DNA of 7,050 nt, taken from Deinococcus sp. (lineage in GTDB: Bacteria; Deinococcota; Deinococci; JACQHA01). The position numbers and the translations under genes were made by a program. The stretch lies in the NCBI GenBank assembly GCA_016199255.1, contig JACQHA010000092.1, positions 1 through 7,050 of the forward strand, given 5' to 3'. Shown here piece by piece: positions 1 through 5,846 of this stretch; the first letter of the stretch is position 1, and every line of letters begins with the position of its first letter. The notes beneath the pieces are model-generated. The model did not search any database, was not told the DNA's origin, and saw nothing but the letters and a program-made list of their open reading frames with translations.

Positions 1-2
1 TC

Positions 3-143
3 TTTGCCCAGGGGGTCTACGGGATCTTTCCTGTGGCCGAATACTCCCTCCTGCTCGGCGTCCCCCTCGCTGGGGTCCCGCCAGGGATCGGCACTCGCCG
101 AGACGTGCTAAAGAAATACGGGCTGGGAGACGAACATGGGTAG
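3..143 (+). CDS. C-terminal end of an unidentified protein (partial)
   Basis: This is the 3' end of a gene that begins before the window. An open frame from base 3 gives 46 residues, ending in GDEHG and a TAG stop at 141-143. The composition looks like real protein: a hydrophobic stretch with the motif VAEYSLLLGVPLAGVPPGIG is followed by a charged tail with RRDVLKKYGL. The other two forward frames give arginine- or cysteine-rich, unlikely peptides. The hydrophobic part could be a buried segment or a short membrane-associated stretch. I do not recognise the family and assign no function. The hairpin at 165-191 lies just downstream, consistent with the end of a transcription unit. Confidence 0.6.
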   Translation, partial: FAQGVYGIFPVAEYSLLLGVPLAGVPPGIGTRRDVLKKYGLGDEHG

Positions 144-164
144 CTTATGTTGGAACCTCAGCAC

Positions 165-191
165 GGTGGGAGGTGCTTGCCAACCTCCACC
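165..191 (+). terminator. Terminator-like hairpin after the upstream gene
   Basis: GGTGGGAGGT at 165-174 pairs with ACCTCCACC at 183-191, giving nine base pairs with one bulged G and an 8-base loop. It starts 21 bases after the TAG stop at 141-143. Only two T follow the stem, so a classical U-tract is missing. It is therefore either a weak intrinsic terminator or a 3'-end stabilising stem. The stem is read directly from sequence; the terminator role is inferred. Confidence 0.4.
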
Positions 192-200
192 TTCGCCGCT

Positions 201-214
201 GTTAAGTGCTTGAC
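201..214. repeat. GTTAAGT-type motif, copy 1
   Basis: The sequence GTTAAGTGCTTGAC contains an imperfect dyad, TTAAG-TG-CTTGA. It matches 13 of 14 bases of copy 2 at 2739-2752 and is related to the perfect palindrome of copy 3 at 2889-2902. All three copies lie outside genes, which suggests an operator for a dimeric regulator. The binding protein is unknown. Confidence 0.4.
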
Positions 215-238
215 TGCGGCGCCTCAGAGACCAATAGT
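210..238 (+). promoter_or_regulatory. Possible sigma-70-like promoter overlapping motif copy 1
   Basis: TTGACT at 210-215 resembles a -35 box (5 of 6). AATAGT at 233-238, after a 17-base spacer, matches the -10 consensus at 4 of 6 positions. The -35 element overlaps the dyad at 201-214, an arrangement in which a bound regulator could block or contact polymerase. Transcription would start near 245, leaving a leader of about 265 bases before the transporter start at 511. That length is a reason for doubt, and such matches also occur by chance. Confidence 0.2.
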
Positions 239-391
239 ACGCTGGACAAATGAGGTTCTGCAGGCTCCCATTGCGTCCTGGGGACCTGTGCGCCCGATTC
301 CACTACCTCTCCTGATCGCAACTGAGAGCCTCAGCTGTTCGAGAGGCTTGGCCTGGCTGTGGTGTTAGATTCGGACTCCCCGAGACTCGAT

Positions 392-403
392 GCCACGCGT
401 GGC
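392..403. repeat. Perfect 12-bp palindrome GCCACGCGTGGC
   Basis: GCCACGCGTGGC is identical to its own reverse complement. It sits 107 bases upstream of the transporter start. It could be a protein-binding dyad. With no central loop it is a poor hairpin, and its role is unknown. Confidence 0.3.
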
Positions 404-510
404 GTGTGAGACACCGTAGGCGCTGTCTTGGGGTGCACGGCTTGTTCCCATCTGGTCTCTCCCGGACCCAGAAGTACGTACGCTGTCACTCAGGACAGGA
501 AGGATGACCT

Positions 511-1662
511 ATGGCGCCAGACCTTGCTCCCGCCCAGCCACGTGCCCACCGCTTTCTCTACAGCCTTGGCCTCACGAGTTTCCTCTTGATCGGTGCGCTC
601 CAAGCGATGTATGGTCCGGCCTTTCCCTATTTCCAAACCCGCTATCAGGTGCCGGCGTCCCAGCTCGGGCTCATGGTGAGCTTCCATTTCCTCAGTGCCA
701 TGGTCGGCACCATCTTGGCTGGTGCGTCTCTCCATCGCCTGGGCTACCGCCGCTTGCTGGTCGCCGCTGCCGTCCTCTTGGCGACTGGCAGCGGCGGCAT
801 GGCCGTGAGCCCGGCGTGGTGACTGGTCCTCGTCTCCGCCGCGCTGATCGGCTTGGGGTTCGGCGGGGTGAACCTGGGCTTTACGCTCCTGTTTGGCGAG
901 AGCTTTGGCCACCACAGCACCGCGGCGATGAACCTCCTCAGTGCCATGCTGGGCATCGGGTCGTTCTGTGGGCCACTTGCCATTGCGCTGTTTTTGCCAC
1001 ACAACGCGGTGTGGGCCTTCTTCGTGCCCGCTGTGGTCAGCGTCACGCTCATTGGACTCGGCTCCCGACTCCCCATCACAGACCGGGCCGAACGTCCGTC
1101 CCCTCCCGCAGCGTTAGGAACCTCTAGCTCCTGGATCCTCGTGGGGTTCCTCCTACTTTTCTTCATCTACGTTGGTCGGGAGGCCGGGACCGGGAGCTGG
1201 GAAGCCACCCACCTCGCCCCCATACAAGGTGAGACCAGCGCGGCACTGTTTACCTCACTCTTCTGGGGTGCCATCGTGCTCGGTCGCCTGGTCGCGGTCC
1301 CCCTCAGCCTCCGGGTCCGTGCGCCTCGCTTGGTGGTCAGTGCGGCCCTCGCCTCATGCACCCTCTTCGCCCTGAGTCACCACCCGGCCCTCGCTCCCTA
1401 CACGTACCTCCTGGCCGGGTTCACCCTGGCCCCCATCTTTCCGACGAGCCTGGCGTGGCTCCGCCAGACCCTGCCCGGCAGGGTCACGCAGGCGACGGCG
1501 CTCGTCCTCGTCAGCGCGGGCTTGGGCGGTGTCGTCTTTCCCCCGCTGATCGGCCTCCTCGTGGAGACCTGGTCACAGATGGTCATTCCCACCGCCCTCA
1601 CGGCCATCGCTTTCGCATGCCTGGTCGTGGCGAGCGTGCTGGCCTATGCCACCGCCCGATAG
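511..1662 (+). pseudogene. MFS transporter frame interrupted by an in-frame TGA
   Basis: Apart from one internal TGA at 820-822 (codon 104), this frame encodes a 383-codon Major Facilitator Superfamily permease, a normal length for the family's 12-helix inner-membrane carriers. The ATG at 511 follows AGGAAGGA at 497-504 with good spacing. Residues 71-83 (GASLHRLGYRRLL) fit the motif A loop between helices 2 and 3. The second half holds further hydrophobic helices, with YVGREAGTGSW and APIFPTSLAWL stretches recalling sugar or fucose:proton symporter-like (FHS-type) carriers; the substrate is unknown. No frameshift or other lesion is seen. The TGA follows a Trp codon and precedes LVLVSAALIGLG, so it probably replaces TGG or another sense codon. 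Separate reading would give a 103-residue fragment (511-822) and a fragment from about 853 that has only a TTG start and no visible ribosome binding site. Loss of function, leaky readthrough or a base error are all possible. Confidence 0.8.
820..822 (+). other. In-frame TGA stop within the MFS gene
   Basis: The codons read GCG TGG TGA CTG GTC, so homologous hydrophobic sequence continues in the same frame straight after the stop. The next base is C, which in bacteria can make TGA somewhat leaky. Selenocysteine is improbable because it would lie at a membrane helix edge in a transporter and no obvious SECIS-like hairpin follows directly. The other genes here use TGA as a terminator, so a global recoding of TGA is ruled out. 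Confidence 0.85.
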
Positions 1663-1664
1663 CC

Positions 1665-1696
1665 CGCCGCCGTCCCAGTCGGTGCCCCCGGCGGCG
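1665..1696. terminator. GC-rich stem-loop between convergent genes
   Basis: CGCCGCCG at 1665-1672 pairs perfectly with CGGCGGCG at 1689-1696 around a 16-base loop. It begins two bases after the transporter stop. No T-run follows on either strand, so intrinsic termination is doubtful. It may mark the 3' end of the transporter transcript. The rest of the 153-base convergent gap shows nothing else I can support. Confidence 0.25.
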
Positions 1697-1815
1697 TGGC
1701 AACAGACCGTGCTCGCGCCCTGTCAAGACACGTGGCACGACGGCGACCTCGCAGGGGTGAACGCCTGGGTCCCAGGAATCGCCACTGTCAAGATCTGCGG
1801 TGGGAGCGCGCTCAG

Positions 1816-2496
1816 TCAGAGGTGCAGAAAGGCCGCCAGTAATGGCCGGTCAATCACAGTTAGCTCGCGGCCAGCACTGCGAATCAGCTGCCGCTGGCGA
1901 AAGGCGGCCAGGATCCCATTCACGGTCACCCGGGACACCCCAATCATGCGTCCCAGTTCCTCTTGGCTGGGCAGGCGCACGGTGACCGGGCCTTGCCCTG
2001 GGCTGAGCCGCAGCAGCAAGCGACCCAGCCGCTGCGCCGCACTGGCGAAGGTGAGTTCCTCGATGAGCAGCCGGCACTCGTCGAGCCGGGCGGAGAGGAG
2101 GGTGGCGAATTGGAGGGCAATCGCTGGCCGGGCCTGAAAGACCTGCAAGAACGCCTGGCGGCGAATAGGGCAGATCCGGGCCTTGAGCGTGACCTGGGCT
2201 TGGGTGCGCCGGTACGGTTCCTGGAGGAACGCCTCGCCCACCACCTCCCCGGGGCCGATGAGTTGCAGCACCCGCTCCGACCCGTCGGTCGTCACCACGG
2301 ACACTCTGACCTGCCCGTCCTTGATGACATAGAGCCCGTCCGCTGGATCACCCTGGTGATACAGAAAAGCGCCAGGTTCGACCACCTGGTCTGGACAGAT
2401 CTCCCCTATAGCGGCCAGGTCATCTGGGCTGAGGGTATCAAAGAATCTGGTGTCCTCCAGCGCCATGGCGAGCGCCCCCTTGGCTTCACTCCTCAT
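1816..2496 (-). CDS. Crp/Fnr-family transcriptional regulator
   Basis: A 226-residue protein, the usual length for this family of cytoplasmic dimeric DNA-binding regulators. Residues about 18-125 form the cyclic-nucleotide-binding-like beta-roll, with QGDPADGLYVIKDGQVRV and the phosphate-binding-cassette-like PGEVVGEAF. The GE and the RT pair at 97-98 resemble the GE and RS pair that contact cAMP in E. coli CRP, with a loop one residue shorter, so nucleotide binding is possible but unproven. A dimerisation helix follows (about 125-150). The winged helix-turn-helix lies at about 174-207 (PSQEELGRMIGVSRVTVNGIL). Its recognition helix keeps Arg but lacks the Glu and second Arg that read TGTGA in CRP. 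The three Cys (34, 109, 141) do not form an Fnr-type iron-sulfur cluster pattern. The start at 2496 is preceded by GAGGAG, five bases away; Met11 at 2466 is an alternative. The gene converges on the transporter and diverges from the exported-protein operon, a placement typical of a local regulator. Confidence 0.9.
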   Translation of the reverse strand: MRSEAKGALAMALEDTRFFDTLSPDDLAAIGEICPDQVVEPGAFLYHQGDPADGLYVIKDGQVRVSVVTTDGSERVLQLIGPGEVVGEAFLQEPYRRTQAQVTLKARICPIRRQAFLQVFQARPAIALQFATLLSARLDECRLLIEELTFASAAQRLGRLLLRLSPGQGPVTVRLPSQEELGRMIGVSRVTVNGILAAFRQRQLIRSAGRELTVIDRPLLAAFLHL

Positions 2497-2586
2497 ACTG
2501 TCTCCTCAGACCACTCCTGCCGCGAGCATGATACCCCCTCACCTCCCCAGCACGCCGGCGAGCTGGGCTTCGACCGCATCACTCAC

Positions 2587-2628
2587 GGACAGACGGCGCT
2601 CTGCGGTCCCTCCTGGGCTCGTCTGTCC
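2587..2628. repeat. 9-bp perfect inverted repeat in the regulator's upstream region
   Basis: GGACAGACG at 2587-2595 is the exact reverse complement of CGTCTGTCC at 2620-2628, with 24 bases between. On the minus strand it lies about 90-130 bases upstream of the regulator start. It could fold in a 5' leader or bind a protein. No T-run follows in either direction. Confidence 0.35.
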
Positions 2629-2661
2629 TGGTACGCTCCCTGGCCGAGCACAATCGAGGCG

Positions 2662-2677
2662 TGTGATCACGGTCATG
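2662..2677. promoter_or_regulatory. CRP-like box TGTGA-N6-TCATG
   Basis: TGTGA at 2662-2666 and TCATG at 2673-2677 are separated by six bases. They match the E. coli CRP consensus TGTGA-N6-TCACA at 8 of 10 positions. The site lies about 165-180 bases upstream of the regulator start and about 290 upstream of the operon. The regulator's altered recognition helix argues against an exact E. coli-type site, so autoregulation is only a possibility. Confidence 0.25.
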
Positions 2678-2738
2678 AGTGTCAGCAACACTCGGATCAT
2701 CGTGCATTCACAGTACAGACCAGGGAAGTCCGGATGCA

Positions 2739-2752
2739 GTTAAGTGGTTGAC
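2739..2752. repeat. GTTAAGT-type motif, copy 2
   Basis: The sequence GTTAAGTGGTTGAC differs from copy 1 at one base. It includes most of a TTGACA hexamer (2748-2753), again placing a -35-like element on the edge of the dyad. It lies in the divergent region between the regulator and the exported-protein operon. Confidence 0.4.
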
Positions 2753-2760
2753 AGACCACC

Positions 2761-2772
2761 GGACGATCGTCC
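2761..2772. repeat. Perfect 12-bp palindrome GGACGATCGTCC
   Basis: GGACGATCGTCC equals its own reverse complement and starts eight bases after motif copy 2. It may be a binding site for a dimeric protein; nothing identifies which one. Confidence 0.35.
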
Positions 2773-2888
2773 CTGCCCTGGGCGGTCCGCTCCCGATGTG
2801 AAAGATCAACGGCCACAATTGGGACCAGAACCTTGGGACGTGGCCTGACGCCGTGGTGACGCTGTGCAGCTCAGCCAAGGGCCAGGGA

Positions 2889-2902
2889 GTTAAGTACTTA
2901 AT
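2889..2902. promoter_or_regulatory. GTTAAGT-type motif, copy 3, with perfect palindrome TTAAGTACTTAA
   Basis: TTAAGTACTTAA at 2890-2901 is a perfect 12-bp palindrome inside GTTAAGTACTTAAT. It is an AT-rich island in GC-rich DNA, 64 bases before the ATG at 2966, in the position expected for an operator or core promoter of the downstream operon. It is the most symmetrical of the three related copies. Confidence 0.4.
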
Positions 2903-2957
2903 AGCTGTAGCACCGCGCGGGAGATTACGCTCATCGCTGTGAGAGCAGCGCGTGAGC

Positions 2958-2963
2958 GGAGGT
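2958..2963 (+). promoter_or_regulatory. Ribosome binding site GGAGGT setting the start of the large exported protein
   Basis: GGAGGT is a near-complete Shine-Dalgarno sequence. The ATG at 2966 is only two to three bases away, rather close. The in-frame GTG at 2972 is eight bases away, a better spacing. Either start gives a proper signal peptide. The upstream in-frame GTG at 2939 has no comparable site, so it is unlikely to be used. Confidence 0.5.
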
Positions 2964-2965
2964 CC

Positions 2966-5833
2966 ATGCTGGTGAGAGCTGTACGACGAGTCGTGATTGC
3001 GGTTGGCGCCGTGGCTCTGCTCCTCTCGACGAGCGCCCAGACGCCAGATCTCCAGGGGTTTCTGGTCTTGTTGCGGGCGGATCCCGGTGGGGTGGCGTCG
3101 GGTGAGGTCACCGCCAACGTGCTCGACGGTGGACCAGGAGAACAGCATGTTGCGGTCGCAGTGCGGGACATTGCTGGCCAAAACCTGGCCGGCCAAGACG
3201 TGCAGTGGCAGGTGGAGAACACTGGGTCGGGTGCGGTGTATGTGGTCGCCGTGCTCACCAGTGGGAGTGTCACCAATACCCAGCTGCCCCTGGAGGCTGG
3301 TGCCCTGGTGAGTTTCACGGTGCAGAGTGGGCCAGACGGCCGAGCCGGGGTGGTGTTGGACACCGCCCAGGCCGGGAGCGCCCGCATCAGCGCGGTCACC
3401 AGGTTTGGCTCGCTGGACCGGCAGGTCCATTGGAGCGGTCCCACGGCCCAGGCTGCACCACCCGTCGTGCTAGCCCCCAGCCTGCCGCCTGAGGTGCGTG
3501 GGGTGTTGGAAGAACTCCTGGCCTCCCAGCGCCGGGTCGAGGCGCAGGTGGGTGACCTCCAGGCCGCCCTCAGTGTGCTGCCTCAAGCAGCACAGCCCGC
3601 GCCAGCCGAGCCGCAGCTGGTCAGCGCCCGGCAGGTGTCTGGGGTCCTGGATCAGCTCACCATCGAGGAGCTGCGCAGCGCCCTGGCGAGCGGCACGGCA
3701 ACCCTCACGTCGAACGGTGGCTGGTGGAATGAGCAACCCACGTTCTACTATGCGTTTGACCAACCCAGCCCCCGAACTGGCCATCTCTACCAGTTCATCA
3801 CGGGCCTCGATCCCGATGGGACCCCGCACTGGCTCGCCGGGCAGGACCCCATTGTGGACTCGTTGCCCGGTGATGCCACCTACAGCACCTTCCGCGAGGT
3901 GCATTACATCCAGGTGCCAGCTGGCTATCGGCCGAACAGCCTGCGCAGTGTGGAGGCCCTGGAGGCCGCGCTTCAAACGCCAGGGTTTCAGCAAATGGAC
4001 CCAGGCATCGTGATCAATGGGCCGATGGTGACCGACGATGCGGCACCTATCATCCCACCCGTGCAGCTGGTGAGGAGCTGGTACAATGACCAGCCTGTCG
4101 TGTATCTCGACTTCGGGGAGCACCCCGCCACCAACGGCATCATTCCTATTGCCCCTGTCTACGTATTGGTCCGGGGGTTCAACGCTGACGGCAGCCCGAT
4201 GCCGGTGGACGGGCAGGGGAACATTCTCCCCACTGTGCCCGGCGAGCCGGGCTACACCGACCTGTGGGCAGTAACATTCGTGGTTGTCCCCCCAGACTAC
4301 GTCCCCGACTCCCTCCGCAGTGAAGCTGCGGTCAAGGCCAGTGGCTATGAGTTGCGCCCCGCGGGGATGCTGGTCAACTGCCCGGTGATCTCGACGGGAC
4401 GAGGATCAGCCACCGCCGGTGAACCAGTACTGGTGGCAGCCACTGCCACCCCCCAGCAGCCCACACCAGCGGCTACCCTGGGCTCGTCGGCTGAGCCGGT
4501 GCCGGCGTTCGGGCTCGCTGCCGTGCAGGAGGCTGGGTACTGGATCTCTCGCTACAACGTGGGTACGCTCGCCATGATGAGTGGGCTCGGGGTGCCCTTG
4601 GAGATGCCCATGACCGCCGCCCGGCAGATGGCCCAGCTGGTGGGGCTGCCCCTGGACCAGCTGCCGCCCCCGATGGCGCTGCTGCAGGGGGTGTTTGCCG
4701 CTGGTGATCCAACACCGCAGAATGCTGATAACCCGCTGTGGGATCCCAGGAGCTTTGACCAGACGCTGGTGCCTGCAGCCCAGGCCCAGACCCTGATCAA
4801 GGAGCTGGAATGGGCCAAACAATTCCACATTGACGAGCACTTTGGCCCCGCCGACCGCATGGCCGGCCTGGTGCTGGTGGAGGAGGCCAAGGCCACCGGG
4901 CGGCTCCTGCGCGAGAGGCTCTACAACACCCGGACGCGGGCTTTTGACACCTTGGATGCCTCTGGACAGCTCATGGACAGCCCCACGGCACTGGATCAGA
5001 TCCATGCCCTGTGGGCGTTCGCCGATTTAGTGCAGGTGCTGAATGACCCGCGCCTGCCGCGCTATACCAGTGCTAGAGAGGCGATGGAGTTCCTGCGCGC
5101 CGCCGACACTGCCTTCCAGGCTCTCTCCCGCTCGGTGCCGCCCAGAACCGCGTTTGAGTACGCCCTGGCCATAGAGGCCCTGGGCTGGTATGCCAGCGTC
5201 CAGACGAGCGCTGCCTCAGTGCGGCAGACGCTGGCGCAGATCGACCGCTCTGCTCAGGCCCTCCTGAATGCCGAGGTGGACACCATTGAAGACGCAGCCG
5301 GCAAGGTGTACGGCCTCTTGGAAGCGTACCGCCTCAGCAGTAACCGCGCCTATCAAGAGGGGGCGATTGCCGGCCTGCAGTTCCTGGAGACCTTGTGGAA
5401 CGATCAGGCTGGAGCGTACCAGACCACTGGCGGCGGCGACGTGATCTATAACCCCCAGGAGGCGGGGGCAGTGGTGGCGGCGCTGAATGCGGCGCGGTTC
5501 TTCCTGGTGGACTCCAACCACCCAGAGCTGCAGGAGCTGGCGGTAGAGCGCCTTATCACATTCTATGAGAGCGTGGTGCTCAAGTCCGGCTTGCAGCTGG
5601 CGACCGGCGGCCCAGCTGGCTTCCCCCACCCGGCGTTGCCTACCGCCCAGGAGGTGGGCCGGGCCCCGGTGCTGGCCAGCGAAGTGGCGTGGCACAATGG
5701 CCACTGGCAGGTCACCAATGATCGCTTCACCACCGACATGGCCATGTTCCTCTCCAATCAGTCCATCTGGCTGCACCGCGACCAGATCGATGGCTTCATC
5801 CCAGTGAGCGCCATCTTGGTGAAGCTGCGCTGA
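2966..5833 (+). CDS. Large exported multidomain protein of unknown function
   Basis: A protein of 955 residues (953 if the GTG at 2972 starts it). Residues 1-24 are a Sec signal peptide: an Arg-rich start, then a hydrophobic core ending in STSA before QT. No lipobox Cys is seen. About 51-156 is beta-rich and resembles a bacterial Ig-like (Big_1/invasin-type) domain. About 174-205 is a short amphipathic, coiled-coil-like helix. Two diverged copies of one unknown domain follow (about 245-354 and 367-475), sharing N-[DE]-Q-P, DG-[TS]-P and VP-x-x-Y-x-P-x-SLRS. A Pro/Thr/Ala-rich linker (about 476-511) leads to a mostly helical domain (about 520-875) that could be an alpha/alpha-toroid fold like those in six-hairpin enzymes. 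No catalytic motif is identifiable. The only Cys is in VNCPVI at the end of the second repeat. It is the first gene of a three-gene exported operon. I recall similar VNCPV-ending domains in other secreted hypothetical proteins, but this is unverified. Confidence 0.85.
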   Translation: MLVRAVRRVVIAVGAVALLLSTSAQTPDLQGFLVLLRADPGGVASGEVTANVLDGGPGEQHVAVAVRDIAGQNLAGQDVQWQVENTGSGAVYVVAVLTSGSVTNTQLPLEAGALVSFTVQSGPDGRAGVVLDTAQAGSARISAVTRFGSLDRQVHWSGPTAQAAPPVVLAPSLPPEVRGVLEELLASQRRVEAQVGDLQAALSVLPQAAQPAPAEPQLVSARQVSGVLDQLTIEELRSALASGTATLTSNGGWWNEQPTFYYAFDQPSPRTGHLYQFITGLDPDGTPHWLAGQDPIVDSLPGDATYSTFREVHYIQVPAGYRPNSLRSVEALEAALQTPGFQQMDPGIVINGPMVTDDAAPIIPPVQLVRSWYNDQPVVYLDFGEHPATNGIIPIAPVYVLVRGFNADGSPMPVDGQGNILPTVPGEPGYTDLWAVTFVVVPPDYVPDSLRSEAAVKASGYELRPAGMLVNCPVISTGRGSATAGEPVLVAATATPQQPTPAATLGSSAEPVPAFGLAAVQEAGYWISRYNVGTLAMMSGLGVPLEMPMTAARQMAQLVGLPLDQLPPPMALLQGVFAAGDPTPQNADNPLWDPRSFDQTLVPAAQAQTLIKELEWAKQFHIDEHFGPADRMAGLVLVEEAKATGRLLRERLYNTRTRAFDTLDASGQLMDSPTALDQIHALWAFADLVQVLNDPRLPRYTSAREAMEFLRAADTAFQALSRSVPPRTAFEYALAIEALGWYASVQTSAASVRQTLAQIDRSAQALLNAEVDTIEDAAGKVYGLLEAYRLSSNRAYQEGAIAGLQFLETLWNDQAGAYQTTGGGDVIYNPQEAGAVVAALNAARFFLVDSNHPELQELAVERLITFYESVVLKSGLQLATGGPAGFPHPALPTAQEVGRAPVLASEVAWHNGHWQVTNDRFTTDMAMFLSNQSIWLHRDQIDGFIPVSAILVKLR

Positions 5834-5835
5834 TG

Positions 5836-5841
5836 AAGGAG
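5836..5841 (+). promoter_or_regulatory. Ribosome binding site AAGGAG deciding the start of the second operon gene
   Basis: AAGGAG touches the GTG at 5841, which is far too close for that codon to start translation. The in-frame TTG at 5847 lies five bases downstream, an ideal spacing. I therefore take TTG 5847 as the start; the difference is only two residues. Confidence 0.55.
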
Positions 5842-5846
5842 TGAAC

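Larger units (their letters stand above)
144..510. other. 367-bp intergenic region, no credible gene
   Basis: Between the first stop and the transporter start I find no convincing coding region. A 73-codon frame at 147-368 has no ribosome binding site and a low-complexity Pro/Leu/Cys composition. The region holds the hairpin at 165-191 and a GTTAAGT-type motif at 201-214 that overlaps a possible -35 box. It also holds a weak stem AGCCTC/GAGGCT at 327-348 and a perfect 12-bp palindrome at 392-403. The length is large for a simple spacer, so it could include a long 5' leader or regulatory DNA for the transporter gene. Confidence 0.5.
2497..2965. other. 469-bp divergent regulatory region, no credible gene
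   Basis: This lies between the divergent starts of the Crp-family gene and the exported-protein operon. Several frames run through it on both strands, but all are extensions or shadows of neighbours without start signals. It is rich in dyads: an inverted repeat at 2587-2628, a CRP-like site at 2662-2677, GTTAAGT-type motifs at 2739-2752 and 2889-2902, and a 12-bp palindrome at 2761-2772. ACAGACCA also occurs twice, at 2715-2722 and 2751-2758. I could not place a convincing -35/-10 pair for either gene; TTGACA at 2748-2753 has no good -10 partner. Confidence 0.5.

Noticed and set aside
147..368. 73-codon open frame after the first hairpin
   Set aside because: It has no ribosome binding site, its first part runs through the terminator-like hairpin, and its composition does not look like a protein.
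820..822. Selenocysteine or global recoding of TGA as Trp
   Set aside because: The Crp-family gene and both complete operon genes end in TGA, and no selenoprotein family or adjacent SECIS-like hairpin fits a membrane transporter at this point.
1764..1776. CCTGGG-T-CCCAGG as a terminator hairpin
   Set aside because: A one-base loop cannot form a stable hairpin and no T-run follows; it is probably chance.
1646..2137. Plus-strand open frame starting inside the end of the transporter gene
   Set aside because: Its first 50 or so residues look mildly protein-like and could be a gene remnant, but over 300 bases lie antisense to the well-supported Crp-family gene and no ribosome binding site is clear.
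1963..2751. 262-codon plus-strand frame antisense to the Crp-family gene
   Set aside because: It is a shadow of a GC-rich gene; the minus strand carries clear cyclic-nucleotide-binding and helix-turn-helix motifs.
2748..2776. TTGACA as the -35 box of a promoter for the exported operon
   Set aside because: The hexamer is perfect, but the bases 16-18 positions downstream are GC-rich with no -10-like sequence.
2708..3430. 240-codon minus-strand frame across the operon promoter and signal peptide
   Set aside because: It is antisense to the large exported protein, with no start signal and a His/Arg-rich composition typical of shadow frames.
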